Of a stretch of DNA of 64,000 nucleotides, positions 33,942 through 46,979 are shown one piece after another. The translations under genes were made by a program, and so were the position numbers. The notes beneath the pieces were generated by a model that saw only the letters and a program-made list of their open reading frames with translations, was not told the DNA's origin and did not search any database. Numbering within the stretch: position 1 is the stretch's first letter; the number at the start of each line of letters is the position of its first letter. This stretch comes from Saxidomus purpurata (taxonomy: Eukaryota; Mollusca; Bivalvia; Venerida; Veneridae). Location: NCBI GenBank assembly GCA_022818135.1, contig JAFMSR010000010.1, positions 28,024,710 through 28,088,709 of the forward strand, written 5' to 3'.

Positions 33942-36900
33942 GCATCCCAACATTTATTGATGTAGAAGTCACAGATCAGGTAGAAAACTAACGAATTCGA
34001 CCATATACCCTGAATAGTATGCATGTGATTTGAACTGTTGGGCCTTTCCTGTTAGCAGTACACTTATTTCGTGATAAATATTGAACGTTAAATGTGACAT
34101 ATGTTTTCGCGAAGGTGTTAAATAGTTTAGTTTAGTTTAAACATTATTTATTCATATATAAACGCATTTACAAATACAATATATAATAACAATATTCAGG
34201 ATTGAGCAATAAGCTAAACGCTTGTATAGAAGCTCTTTCCTGTTAAATAGTTTGTCCGTGAGTAGTTCTCTGATACATTATTTGGCGCAATTATTTTGAC
34301 ATTTTAAAACTTCTGATTTTATATTCACTGGAAACTCGTTACAGACTTCATTAAAAAGTTATAAACATCTTGGAATAAAATGACTAATTTGGCTTTGCGT
34401 GACCACCCAACACAATGAGTTGTCCTAAATGTCACGCGCTCATTAGCCATCCTCGTGTCGTCTGGAGTCCCACAGGTGTCAGTGCTTGGTCCCCTTCTCT
34501 TAGGATACTTAAATGACCTCCCACACAATGTAAATTTCAAAGTTCGCCTATTTGCTGTTGACACAGCTATTTATCTGGCAGTAACATCAGCCAGCCAGTC
34601 AACTACTCTTCAAAATGATCTTAAGATTTTTGAAAAGTGGGACATGGAATTCAAGCCTTCCAAATGTCAAGTTATCCACGCCACAAAATGGAAACATCTT
34701 ATACCAACCCATTACTATCTTCATGGAACACTTCTTTAGTCACATCAGCCAGATACCTGGGCGGGGATATCTCTTCTGATCTGCAAACCCTAGGTATTCT
34801 TCGTTGAAATCTAAAGGTTACAGTATACAAGACTCTTGTACGCCCACAGCTTGAGTACGGATCTGATGTATTTTCACCGCATACAGTCACAAATTGACCA
34901 ATTACAGGCTGTCCAACGTCGAGAAGCCCGCTGGATCAAGTCCAATTACACCCGGACAGCCAGTGTGACAAACATGTTAAGTTCTTAAACCTGTGTTGAC
35001 TCAATCTCAAGACATATCGATAGTAGGGTTTCCCTTATGTACAAAATAATAAACAATCAGGTTGCTATCCCCAAAGAAGATTACTTAACCCCACCCTAGT
35101 CAATATAGATAAAGTCATCAACTATGCTACAGGTTAATCTCAGCAACCACTGACTACTATAAATTCTCCTTTTTTTCCAAGGACAATATACCACTGGAAC
35201 AATTTTGTCCCTCCCAACACCAGAGCAGTTCAGTGCAGCTGTTGCCTGCATTGATCATGCCTCACCCTAGTCAGAGCGCTAGCCTTGTTTTAACCTTTTA
35301 ACCATACCTAATTTTTTTCAATATACATTACTTTTTATTGTATTTCTTTTAAACCTATCATATATTTCTTTTCATTACTAACAGTCTCATGGCTTGACGC
35401 GCAAATGTCTACGTCCCTGTAAAGGGTTTTACATAACTGGCAAATAGATAGATATATATTGTATAGTCAAATATTTAAGTGACGTCTTGAGCAAATTGTG
35501 AGATATTTTTGTTGTGGATCAGAATCTCGCTATACTATAATGTCAAAACCAGTAACCTACCTTTCTGTGGTGAAACAGAGATTTAGGTAGAAACATTTGA
35601 AGACAATACATTTTGACTAAGAACCTGTAATATAGCATAAAAATGATTGTAATTACTGTTCAATATTGCCAGTCACTCAAGTTAAAAGAAAGTTATCAAC
35701 TAAAGTTTCCTTTCACCTTTTAGATTGCTTACACCCTCCCCCATATTTCTTTGCCTCCGCTGTCGATCGCCAATGTCGCCATTTGCGATAATTTTTAAGA
35801 AGTGGCGCATACATTTTTTAGTCTTCATAATTATTTTTTTCCATTATGATATAAGTGGCCTAGAATTGGTACTCGATTCACACGTTTTAATCAGCGATAT
35901 CGTGAAGAAAACCGATAACAAGTTCAATCTGTGTATTGTCATTTCGGATATTGATTTCGGGTGACACTTTGAGGAGATAATTGCGTAAATATGTGTGATC
36001 GGCTGATTTATCAATTATCAAAACATTTAGCAGCTTGTATGTATGAAGTGTTCCCCAAATTAACGACAATTATGACTTAGATTAAAGACAAAAAGTGCAA
36101 CAGGTTTAGAAAAAAAGACCGACAAGCTAGTTTGTAATTTATTTCGTCACGGTTGTTTTGTCAACTTTTTAATATACAGGGTTCGACACTAACTTTTTAA
36201 CCAGAAATCCTGATGGGACTTCTACTTTTGAAATCAGAAGTCCCTCCCAAAAATCAGAAATCCCTCCTACTTTTACTCAAGTCCAGTCAAAGACCTATAA
36301 TTTCACTCAGATCATGCAAGTATAACCTGAAATAGTATGTTAAAAAACCAACAAAATGGTTGTTTAAACTATTTTATTCAAGCAGGCACTCATTGTGGAT
36401 TGCATAAGAAATATTTGATGTTTATACAGAACAGAAATTCAAAATATTTAGGGTGTTAAATTCCTTCCCTTTATGCAAAATAATGGCATAATTTTTATAA
36501 AAAATATTTTAAAAATTAATATGCATGATGATGTGAATCGTGAACGGGTAAAAAAAAATGACATAATTTTCATTGTAGACCAGTCATTTCTCTAAAAGTA
36601 CGCAGCCAAACAATAGTTTAAACTATATTAAGTTGAACAGTGATTATTTCTCATTAACTCGAGAAACGGTGGCGAAAACTAGCGGTCATTAGTCTGCCAA
36701 TACAATAGTTTTCGAGTCACTTCAATGCAACACTGGTATTTTGATATGCATATTAAAAAAATTACACATGAGCCCTTTTTATGTCACTTTTATGTCCCAA
36801 AAAAACAGTTTCTTCTCTGCATAGACGCCACTAATTGATCTTATTGTTAAATTTTATTTTAAAAATTAGGCATTCAGTTTGTCGATGGTTCCGAAAAACA

Positions 36901-39900
36901 ACTGTAATACGCCAATAATTAATCTGCAAACAAAAAATAAAACCAAATTAAAGCATCATTTAATCCCGTTGAATTGATCATGGGGTGTTACAACCGCGTA
37001 CCTATGGAATAATTAACTTAATTAAGTATTGGAAAACATAGTGTTCTAATTGGTTGAGAGCACAAAACAGACGACACCTTTACATTTTATCAGCTGTCAA
37101 GCTGTGTATTGTATATTGCGGTTATTTTTGACAAGCGTTTCCCGAAAATTTCATGCGCCACATGGATTTGTCATCGGATTTTTTAGCGTCCTTTTGAAAA
37201 AAAGCATGACTGTGTACAAATACGCGGAGTAAAGCGTCCCCAAAATTATTAACAGAACTATTCACTTTTCCCCTGAAAACTCAGGAGTCCCAACGGAACA
37301 ACTGCCTTGGAAGTTCAGGAGTCCCTCCCAAGATTTTGGTGTCCTCGGGATCGCGGGACTGCGTTAGTGTCGAACTAAAAACATATAGAACATACACTAT
37401 GGTAGTGTATACTTCCATGCCCTAAGTATCATTACACCTAGGGTAAAACATTGCTTGAAACTTTGTCTCTAAAGTGGCTCCAACTTTTCTCAATTGGAGA
37501 AAATGTTGGCGACAAGTTTGAAAATCCCAGAGGAGGCCCTGTATTTCAATATCTATTTAAGGGTCATTGACCAATCAAACAGCTGGAAATTTCTTGGAAG
37601 GGTTATCAATATTGATATATCTGAGGATAATCTTTAACATTTAATATTTTTTAACATCGAAGGAAAAACATTTGCTTAATCCCAAGATATAGTCATGAAA
37701 TAAGTTCTGCTTAAAAGATGTTCGTTTCAATTCCATACACATGCTGTGTGGAACTTGCTGGTATTTAAAGGTTGTTAGAATTTCCTCAAGTCGATACTTT
37801 CCATGTGTATTTTGCAGATCCCATTTATAATACTGGCTTGAAGAGAAAATCAAAGATGTTTAGGATAAAAAGTGATAACATTCTTTTTTCAGACCAATGA
37901 GTTGCGGTCGTACTTGAAGGAACTAGGAGCTGATGTGGGAGAGAGCAGTGGTGAAGACAATGTTAAAGATTTGGTACATTGTATAGAAGCTAGTGATGTT
38001 TGCTGGAAGGAAATAACCTCAGATACAGGTACATACTTCATGCTTCGGGTTTTTAGGTGTCCAGTGTATCTTTTAGTATCCATAATAGCATATTTTTGCA
38101 GCAAATATACTTTGTTTATGTAGGATTTATTGTTTTTGCCCCATAGAGTGCATCCATAATCAATGATGGGCAATATATATATATATATGAGTTATTAAAC
38201 ATACTTTTCACTTCATCCGTGAGATAGCTTAATATTCCTTTTAGTAATGATATTTTTGAGTTCATTTTTCTGCAAACATAGTCAATTTGTTGTTTCCAGC
38301 GTTATCTACATATAAACCTGAAATCTTTTGACATGTAACGTTTTCAATAACGGGTCTTTCTTAAATATCCACTTCTACAACTATGCACGTGCTAACTGCT
38401 GATTGGATAACACCAACTAGCCTATAAGCGAATTACTCTAATTGATCTTTGACACCACATCTTTACTTGTAACCCAACTTTTTACCTGGCCTTACAGACA
38501 AATTACTCATCTTAGCGTTGAATCAATTTCCCAGGTAACTATACCTCCAGATAGATTATACAAGTAAACGCACAGGTGTAGCATGCCATAGTGTTACACC
38601 ATCTGTTATTTTTCACAAAATATTTGACCAATAAAAAGAATTTTAAGGGTAACAGTGCATGTTATTACTATCCAGTTACATGTATGTTACAAATGTTCTA
38701 TTTAAGCAATAAAAATGCATGAAATTCGGTCTCTAAACATCTGTGTCTGGATGAAGTCTCCCAATAATGGCCAATCTCCTGATTTATCACACAACCATTT
38801 AGTTATATGAGATGTACTATGCTTTGACACAAACGAACAACAGATATCTCGCTACTCCCTCACTTCTCCTTGTAGACACAAAACTTCTCCCTATTTTCAG
38901 CTCAGGGAGAAGCGACTTCTCCCTAAAATTTTGCTCTAGCTAGACCCCTGAGCCTATGTTTTTATGTGGACAGTTCTTGTGCAAAAGAGTAAGAACGTGT
39001 TTCTGCAAACAGCATGTCTTAAACTACATGACCATGCCAAAATTACACATTAACATATCCATCCAATGACAAACACATTTTTAACAAAAACATGTATATA
39101 TGATTTACAAATGCTGATACGTTTTCATAGGCTTTCACCAAACAGAAGCATTAATAAAATTTGGCCACAAAAAGAGGAATATGTTTAAACTCTCAAACTT
39201 CATGGTAGTTTTCCTAAAACTTGATTTGCATGAGACTTTGTCATTTTATTGCTTTTAATAAGATTAAGAACTACATGTACTGTATATCCACGCCACACAA
39301 TTGAAAAAAATTAAACATCTTTAAGTTATCCATTTTAGTCCTGGACTGTATAGTCTGCATGAATGTAATGTACATCAAGTAAAACAGGTAGATGTTCTCT
39401 ATTTATTTCGTTGAACATGGAGAAAGTGTTTCTATGGTATATAATTCTATTTCAGATTTGGAAATGGTGTTTAACGGACTGATATCCATGTTGTTACTCG
39501 TACCATCAGAGCTTAATGAGGATCCGGTTCATTTATTCAGTAAAAAGGTTGCAGACTCTCCAAAGGGAGATAAGCGGGCCAGCATTAGACTCCGAATGTA
39601 AGAATGTTGTGTAATGCAAATTTACTTGTATAAATTGATTTTATTTCTAGTTAAAGCTGCTGAAATTGCAGATAAATAATGACATAGTTGCCAGGGTAGG
39701 AAGAAAAAAGAGCCATTGTTTTCTTCACAATGCATTCTTTAATTTCTTTTTCTTTCTTTGTAAGACCATTCCCTGCATTTTTACACACTGTTTGACATGT
39801 GTTACCAACTTTACAGTATTTGATGTTTGTATTGAAAGGCAGCATTCGTTATCAGTGTAGAGTTTGTAAATCATCGTTTTCTTTAGCAGATATGAATTTA

Positions 39901-42900
39901 CAAATACCAATTTTATATTCCTTTGCTGTCTACTATTTCCATTAGAAGTTCAAATTTTGAATTATTTTCCATTTATTTCAGATTGTCAAACTTGTTCCAT
40001 GGTTTAGAGGACAAGTCTCATTTAAAGGCAGATGTATATCTCAACTTGTTACGACTGTCCAAGGAAGCTGACCTGGCATCTATGGTGATCACAGATCTTG
40101 ACCAGGTAAGATTCATCGTAATCAAAGCATAATTGATAACATACAAGCAGGATGAAAGTGACAGATCTTACAGTTTTTGTTGTTATGTGTGCATGTAAAG
40201 TCTGGTTGAAATAATGATCACTAGTGATCCTAAAAACATTTCTCATTGTGTAAATCATTGTGTACTGTCAGTAGAAGCAAGCCAGGTATCAGTGTCATAC
40301 TCAGAATCTGGGTACCAGTTGTGCTAGCTTTGTGGCATTAACGGTTGTTGGCAAGATTGCAGAGACTTTATTTCCCTATTCATTTACTTAAACACTGGCG
40401 CACGCACTCTTTCACTGTGTTGATTGCTGGTCTTGTTTTTGCGCCTTGTCATTTTTACATCATAAAAATATTTTTGATGTGGCAAAACAGTCTTTATCTG
40501 AAGCACAGAAATAAAACATACTTTACTTTGTTTTGAAACAGGTTAAGAAGTGGATAGCAGAGTGGGACATAGGAACACAAAAAATCCAAAATATTTACAG
40601 AGCTTTACATGAAACACTGATAACTGCCAAGCAGAGGTATGTACTGAATTTCTAACACCGTCAGTTAACTCATTTATTCCATTTGAGAGTAAATTGATTG
40701 TTGGACTTGATATAAATCTGAGTGATAGTTCATGTATATCGTACTTTGGGATATTTTGGACATGGTTAATAATTCGCTTATTTAGCCACCTCTAAGGAAT
40801 AACAAAAATATTACACATGAAAATATATCTATCTTAAAAACCTTTTGAAAACCATATACGGTAAATATGCATGTTACACTGACTATCAACTGATTGTAAA
40901 TAGCTGATTAACTGCTTTTGTTAAACTATTGTTGGAAAAAAACTGTGAAACACAGGTTTTTGTCCCCTTTATTCAAAGCTGTTCAATAAAGGTAGATACC
41001 GAAATAACACCACCATGTTTTGGGTAAAAATGGCGAAAATTTGACCACCTGCAAAAATCCCAAAGTACGGTTATAAAAACATCATTTTAAAACATCCTTC
41101 ACAAGATGTATCAGAGTCTTTGTTAACATGGTAATGACTTGTGTTAAAAATTATTTTATAGTGAGCAGGCAACTAAAGTCATGATAGAGTTACTTGGTAC
41201 ATACACGGAAGAAAATGCTTCACAGGCTAGAGATGATGCACAGAGGTAAGCTGTTTATCATTGAAACTACCTGGTTCTTGTTTGTGAAGTAGTTCCTTGT
41301 AGAGGTGCATAAAGTAGTCCAGGTAAAATGTCCAGAAATTATTGCAAGTAGTATAGTGTAGAACTTATATCTGTAGTCTTGTAAGACTAGTTATGTTATT
41401 ACAGTCAGTCTGTGGTTGAGTGGGTTTTATGTTGCTGACTCGAGTCCAGGTATCATTTGTTGTGGGACATGTGTTCGATCCTGGCTTCAGACTTGATTAT
41501 TTATGTATTTAAAGAAAGTTGACAGTGTCTTACAGAGAATGGGTGTTAAGTACTGGCCTTTCCCAGGAATGATTTAGGAAAACTGCCACTGGTAAATAAC
41601 TGAATAGTGTTCAAATACTGTGGTGAAGGGCTTTGACCACAACAAAAAATACAAGAAACGGTTGGATTACCTCATTAAACATCTATGTAGGGTTTTGAGC
41701 AGACTTGAAAGTGTTTTGTAAGGGAGACTGGTAGAATTTGCATACGCCCAGTATCTAGTGTATTGGGGTAAACATTTGTAGCAGTAAAAATGATATGCAA
41801 GTTAAACTTTAAACTGCTGAATCAGTCACTTGTCTGGCATGATAGCCTAATTGTTTCCACTTTGAAGAAGAAAAAAAGGGTGGGTACAGAAATCCATTTT
41901 GGAAAACACAAACAACAATCCATGAAGGTCAGCACTGGATAACATTGAATTTATCATGCACCACAAGTTTGATAAGAATGGAGTTGATGAAAACTTTTTT
42001 TTTGTAACTTTTTTGTCACATATTATTTACCTTATCTCTTGAATGCCTTATTGTAAAGAGCATTTGTCTTGTGTTACAGATGTATAGTGACTTGTTTAGA
42101 AGATACAAACACATTTCTCTTAGATCATCTTCTTACTTTGAAGCCTGTCAAATTTTTGGAGGGAGCTCCTATACATGATGTAAGTAGTCGGCTGTTATTG
42201 AATCAGCGTAAACTCTATCTTGAGACCAAGCCTTTGTTGCAGTAGTGCACAGAAATTTACATTTATATCTGTAATATACAGAATTGTGTATTTGCTCCTC
42301 AAAATATCACATGTTTAATGTAGCTAGGATATAACAAATGTACATGTTTGTATGATCACATGCTTGTAATAAGCCTTGATCAGAAATAAAACTTGAAACT
42401 TGTTGTTTGCTTGTGACTTAATGGTTTTATTTGTTCAGGTGTTTGGATAGGGTGATTGAAGAAAAGTAATTGTATTTTGAATGTAATTAATTTCAATAAG
42501 TAAAGTAATAAAGTGTTAGAGATGATAAACTTAATTTCATTTGATCATCGGAAATAGTCAAAATACAAATTCCAGAAAAGGAACATTTCCGATAGTAAAA
42601 TGTATTCAATGCTTTGTTGTGTATATTTGTAGCTGCTGAATATATTTGTTACTGGGAAATTAGCGGACTATCAACAGTTTTACAAGAATAACAACGCTTT
42701 TATTACCTCATTAGGTGAGTAGTACTAAGTAGTAAAAACTAAGAACAGTGGTCTGTTAACGGACAAGGTGAACGGTACTGGTATTTCTGTACCGAAAGGT
42801 GTAACAGCAGCTAATATTAACCCCGAGCATTATGAAAAGTCTATGTAGAACATTATAGGTCTATGTAGAAAATCTGTGATGCAATAAGAAATAAAGAAAT

Positions 42901-45900
42901 CCAAGGAATTTAGTGTTTTCATTATATTCCATTTCACACTTTGGACATTTTGATACTGTTTGATATCTTTGAATTTACAATGAAATAAGTCGTTTTGTTC
43001 TTGTTGATCACTCAGTTTGTTATGAAGTATTGATTTATTAGGTTGAGCTTTCTATATTTCACTGTAATTCAGCTGATTGGTTATTGATTTTTCCATGAAT
43101 CATTGACTTGATTATTCTCTGTGTGTTGTCTTGTTTAACATGGCAGAGCATGTTTCTTTTCTCTCTTGGAACAAATGTTGACATTACTGAGAGCCCTTCC
43201 TGAGTACACAATCCAGATCCATATGCCCAGGGTCAAAGTTACAAATATCAGTGTCAGGTTTTGTCACTGAAACTAGACATTTCTTCACTGTATGAGTGAA
43301 AATATTTTGTCAGTGCATCTGAAGACTGCAAGACTGCACATTACTACCTCTACAAAGGATGCATCATGAAAAGTCTAAATAGAATGTTCTGTTCTGTATA
43401 GTAAATCAGGGATGCTATATGAAATGAAGATATCCAAGGAATGAAATGTTTTCATGTCATTCCATTTCACACTTCAGACATTACATCTTTATATCATTTG
43501 TGTGTCTGTGTGAAATGATTTGTTTTCCTGTTTGGAAATGGTTTATTTGATAAGCCCTGCTGTATGTATTTAAGGACTTTGGATATTTCGTATTTTCTGC
43601 AGGCTCTGAACTTGTTTCAATTGTTACTGTGTAAGTAATGTTTAACTGCCTAGGCATCATGAAAAATCTATGTAAAACATTGTGTTCTATGTAGAAAATC
43701 AGTGATGCTATAGTAAATGAAGAAATCCAAGGAATTTATCGTTTCTCATTTAATTCCATTTCACACTTCAAACATTTTCATGTATATTTACCCTTACACG
43801 GTTTTATAGCACTTGTTTCATGTTTGTACATGATGAATATTGGCCATTCTCATACTGATACGCGGTTGATACTATATTTGCTCTCGTGTTGATGGACTAT
43901 AGACATCTTAGAATTTTGGGCATTTTATCTATTTTTGAAGTTTGAGATACATATTATAGTGAGTGAAAATCGTCAAGTAAAGAAAACATTACTTTGTTTC
44001 CCTTTCTCCTTTTACTAAAAAATGTTAATGAATGCACCATAGAGATATAAATATGCAGAACATTAAGTCCTGTGTAAAAAATCAGTGATGGTATATGAAC
44101 TGAAGAAATCCAAGGAATTTAGTGTTGTCATTTAATTCCATTTCACACTTCAAACATTTTCATGAATTCATTTCCTTTCAGAATTTTCTAACACAAATGA
44201 ATATTATGGTTCGCATTTTGAGTTTCAGAGACCCCCCTTCCCACATTTCATATTCAGACAAGCTGCTTATATTTACTTATCAAAGTAAATTCTGTCATGA
44301 ATGCAACATGCATCATGAAAAATCTATGTAAAACATTCAGTTTTATGTAGAAAATCAGTGATGCTATATTTACTGAAGAAATCCAAGGAATTTAGTGTTT
44401 TCATTACATTCCATTTCACACTTCAAACATTTGCATGAATATATGCCCTGAAAATGGTTTAATGACTCTTAAAGTGGGCATGTAGAATTGCACTGTCCAA
44501 CAAGACTCGCATCCATATCTCAAAGGTCAAGGTAACACTTTGAGTTTAAAGGTCATGAAATCCTGTATAAATGGTAACTCTATCATGCATGGAAGGGTTT
44601 TAAACTAATTGGCACAATTGTTGAGCACATGGAGATGACTTGTCACGTGCAAGTCCCACGTCCTTACCTGAAGAGTCAAGGTCAAACTTAGAGACCAGAC
44701 ACCTTTTGAGGGACAGCTCTTGTGTAATCACAACCTTATCATGCTTCAAATTTTGAACTGCGTGGTATTTTGCCTTTCTTTTTCATTTAATTCCATTTCA
44801 CACTTCAAACATTTCCATGAATGCATTTCCTTCCAGTGTTTTTAAAACTCACAAGTTTGTTATGGTACACATTTTGCATCATGTAAAATCTATGTAAAAC
44901 ATCGAGTTCCATGTAGAAAATCGGTGATGCTATATTTACTGAAGAAATCCAAAGAATTTAGTGTTTTTCATTACATTCCATTTCACACTTCAAACATTTT
45001 CATGTATGTTTACCTTTATGTGGTTTCTAATGACTGTTTCATGTTTGTACATGATGGATATTGGCCATTGTCATATTAGGTTGATACTATATTTGTCCTG
45101 TTGATGCACTATAGACATTTTTGAATTTTTATGCATTTTATCTAGTTTTGAAATTTGAGATATATATTATAGTGAGTGAAAATGGACAAATATAGAAAAC
45201 TTTGCTTTGTTGTTTTCCTTTTTCATTTTGCTAATTTCAAAACAGGTTATTGAATGCACCATAGAGATATATATATGCAGAACATTTAGTCTTGTGTAAA
45301 AAATCAGTGATGGTATACAAACTGAAGAAATCCAAGGAGTTTAGTGTTTTCATTACATTCCATTTCACACTTGAAACATTTTCATGAATTCATTTCCTTT
45401 CAGAATTTTCAAAGGCAAATGTTTATATGGTACACATTTTGAATTTTAGAGACCCCCCATCCTCCCCCCCCCCTCGAATATTCATACAAGCTGCTTATAT
45501 TTACTTATCAAAGTAAATTCTATCATGAATGCAACATGCATCATGAAAAATCTATGTGAAACATTCAGTTCTATGTAGAAAATCAGTGATGCTATATTAA
45601 CTGAAGAAATCCAAGGAATTTAGTGTTTTCATTCAATTCCATTTCACACTTCAAACATTTTCATGAATTTGCATTTTCTTGCAGTGTTTTTCAAACTCGC
45701 AAGTTTGTTATGGTTCACATTTTTCATCATGAAAAATCTATGTTAAACATTCAGTTCTATGTAGAAAATCAATGATGGTACATAAACTGAAGAAATCCAA
45801 GGAATTTAGTGCTTTCCATTACATTCCATTTCACACTTCAAACATTTTCATTTTATCAAATGTTATGTACTGTTCGATTTCCCAAAGAAAATGTTCATCT

Positions 45901-46979
45901 TTTTAAAACACAGCATTTCATGTGACTGAAAAGAAAGACTTGTGTAATGTATGTTATTATTATGTTAAACTTTGTCATCAGTTAGACAATGACATGATTT
46001 ATAACCTCTTCAGGACTATCCCATGAGGAGAACCTACGTAAGATGAGGTTATTAACGTTCATGCAGATGGCAGAAACAAAGAAGGATATAGACTATGAGA
46101 GTATACAGAAGGAGATGGACATGTCAGAAGATGAAGTGGAAATCTTCATCATTGATGGTACAGTTAAATGTTATATACCTTATTAAAGTTAGTTTTTTGG
46201 TTTACCATATTTAATAGGTTTGGCTTCAGAAGTTCAGACACATCCAACTGACATGGGCTGCACTCATGAATGTATGACCTGGGTTTTATTAAATATGTTG
46301 GGGATTTTCAATTTGACATGGATAGAAGGGTTTTAGGATAGATAGAAAAGTTGATTCACTATCCTTGTTTCCCCTCCATCTAGTGGGTGGAATAATAAAG
46401 TGAAGAAATGCCCCTAAAAGTCCAATACTAACCAGAAATGTTCGTTCAAAATTGTCTTTCTCAGTCAGTTCAAGGTCACTGTTCTACATCATTAGCCCAG
46501 AAGTACAATTCTAGTAAGATGGAACAGTCATTAGGACTGCTGTGTTTTTGATCCATTTAAGGATTGATGTTGGACTGCTACCATTTCATAGAAAATTTGT
46601 TATACTAAGATACTCTACCTATGAGATTAGGCTGACATAGAAATATCCAAGACTTAAATTTATTATATGGTAGAAACGTGTAATTCCAAGCATACAGTCA
46701 TACTTGCACTGATTCACCTATTGTTTTGTATATGATAAAGATTTTAAGTGTTTTTCTGTATTTACAGTTGTGAAAACACGGGCAGTACAGGTGAAAATTG
46801 ACCAGTTACAGAAGAAGGTTATCATCACGTCCACCACTCACCGTACATTTGGACGTCAACACTGGCAGCTGCTACATCAGAACCTCATCAGATGGCAACA
46901 GAACTTGTCTAACGTACAAACCAGTCTACGCGCCCTGGAAATAATGCAGGCCCAACAGGCCCAGTCTTTACAACAGTAA
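33938..46979 (+). CDS. EIF3M: eukaryotic translation initiation factor 3 subunit M
   Basis: A PCI-domain subunit of eIF3, which recruits the 43S pre-initiation complex to mRNA in the cytoplasm. Ten coding exons: 33938-33979, 37893-38028, 39456-39597, 39982-40105, 40542-40636, 41162-41245, 42080-42179, 42633-42714, 46014-46157, 46768-46979. They splice in phase to 1161 nt, 386 aa plus stop; human eIF3m is 374 aa. The first exon supplies only 14 residues (MSIPTFIDVEVTDQ) and lies 3.9 kb upstream. It was placed because it matches the conserved eIF3m N-terminus and joins in phase 0. Diagnostic segments are LSNLFHG, VMIELLGTYTEENASQARDD, the near-invariant LDHLLTLKPVKFLEG, KMRLLTFMQMA and, in the PCI winged helix, STTHRTFGRQHW. 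The C-terminus is Gln/Ala-rich. Introns 1, 2, 6 and 8 carry repeats. Confidence 0.95.
34440..35290 (+). pseudogene. decayed non-LTR reverse transcriptase in eIF3M intron 1
   Basis: The frame 34455-34739 encodes SGVPQVSVLGPLLLGYLNDL, then VRLFAVDTAIYLAV and WDMEFKPSKCQVI, which are RT palm motifs. The catalytic F-A-D-D has become F-A-V-D. Later frames give TVYKTLVRPQLEYGSDVFSP and PFFPRTIYHWNNF. There are several stops and frameshifts, so it is a dead LINE copy. Confidence 0.8.
35300..36170. other. eIF3M intron 1 sequence, nothing recognised
   Basis: AT-rich. The 79-codon frame at 35725-35964 has no recognisable domain and no family resemblance. Confidence 0.4.
36177..37375 (-). mobile_element. 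TIR element in eIF3M intron 1
   Basis: GTTCGACACTAAC (36181-36193) is inverted as GTTAGTGTCGAAC (37363-37375). CAGG precedes the left end but is decayed on the right. It carries GAAGTCCCTCCCA-type short repeats near both ends, and a segment (37130-37235) that is the inverse of 25700-25830 in the nested element. No coding capacity. The family is related to 25690-26914. Confidence 0.6.
38045..38330 (-). pseudogene. reverse transcriptase fragment in eIF3M intron 2
   Basis: The minus-strand frame gives CRKMNSKISLLKGILSYL, then ILPIIDYGCTLWGKNNKSYI and NKVYLLQKYA, the post-palm region of LINE ORF2. It starts about 15 bp downstream of the exon 2 donor. It is only a fragment, interrupted by an AT microsatellite at 38170-38190. 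Confidence 0.65.
41405..41600 (+). mobile_element. tRNA-derived SINE, family B, in eIF3M intron 6
   Basis: TGTGGTTGAGTGGGTT (box A-like) and GTGTTCGATCCTGG (box B-like), followed by AAGAAAGTTGACAGTGTCTTA and CTGGCCTTTCCCAGGA, parallel to the copy at 12691-12930. Confidence 0.6.
42830..45850 (+). repeat. nine-copy dispersed repeat in eIF3M intron 8
   Basis: A core of about 130 bp (CATGAAAAATCTATGTAAAA, ATGTAGAAAATCAGTGATG, GAAGAAATCCAAGGAATTTA, CCATTTCACACTTCAAACAT) recurs from about 42830, 43365, 43657, 44030, 44310, 44877, 45250, 45538 and 45727. Spacer sequence between cores is partly duplicated too: 43795-44035 resembles 45005-45250, and 44170-44310 resembles 45395-45540. The intron has therefore grown by stepwise segmental duplication. 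Confidence 0.8.
44480..44725 (+). repeat. GGTCAAGG-containing repeat fragment
   Basis: Two units with AAAGGTCAAGGTAACACTTTG and GAGTCAAGGTCAAAC, ending GAGGGACAGCTCTTG. They are related to 4195-4600 and to 48440-48560, and are inserted into the nine-copy repeat. Confidence 0.5.

Noticed and set aside
35725..35964. 79-codon plus-strand frame with a hydrophobic middle
   Set aside because: Lies in eIF3M intron 1, no splice signals and no similarity recognised.
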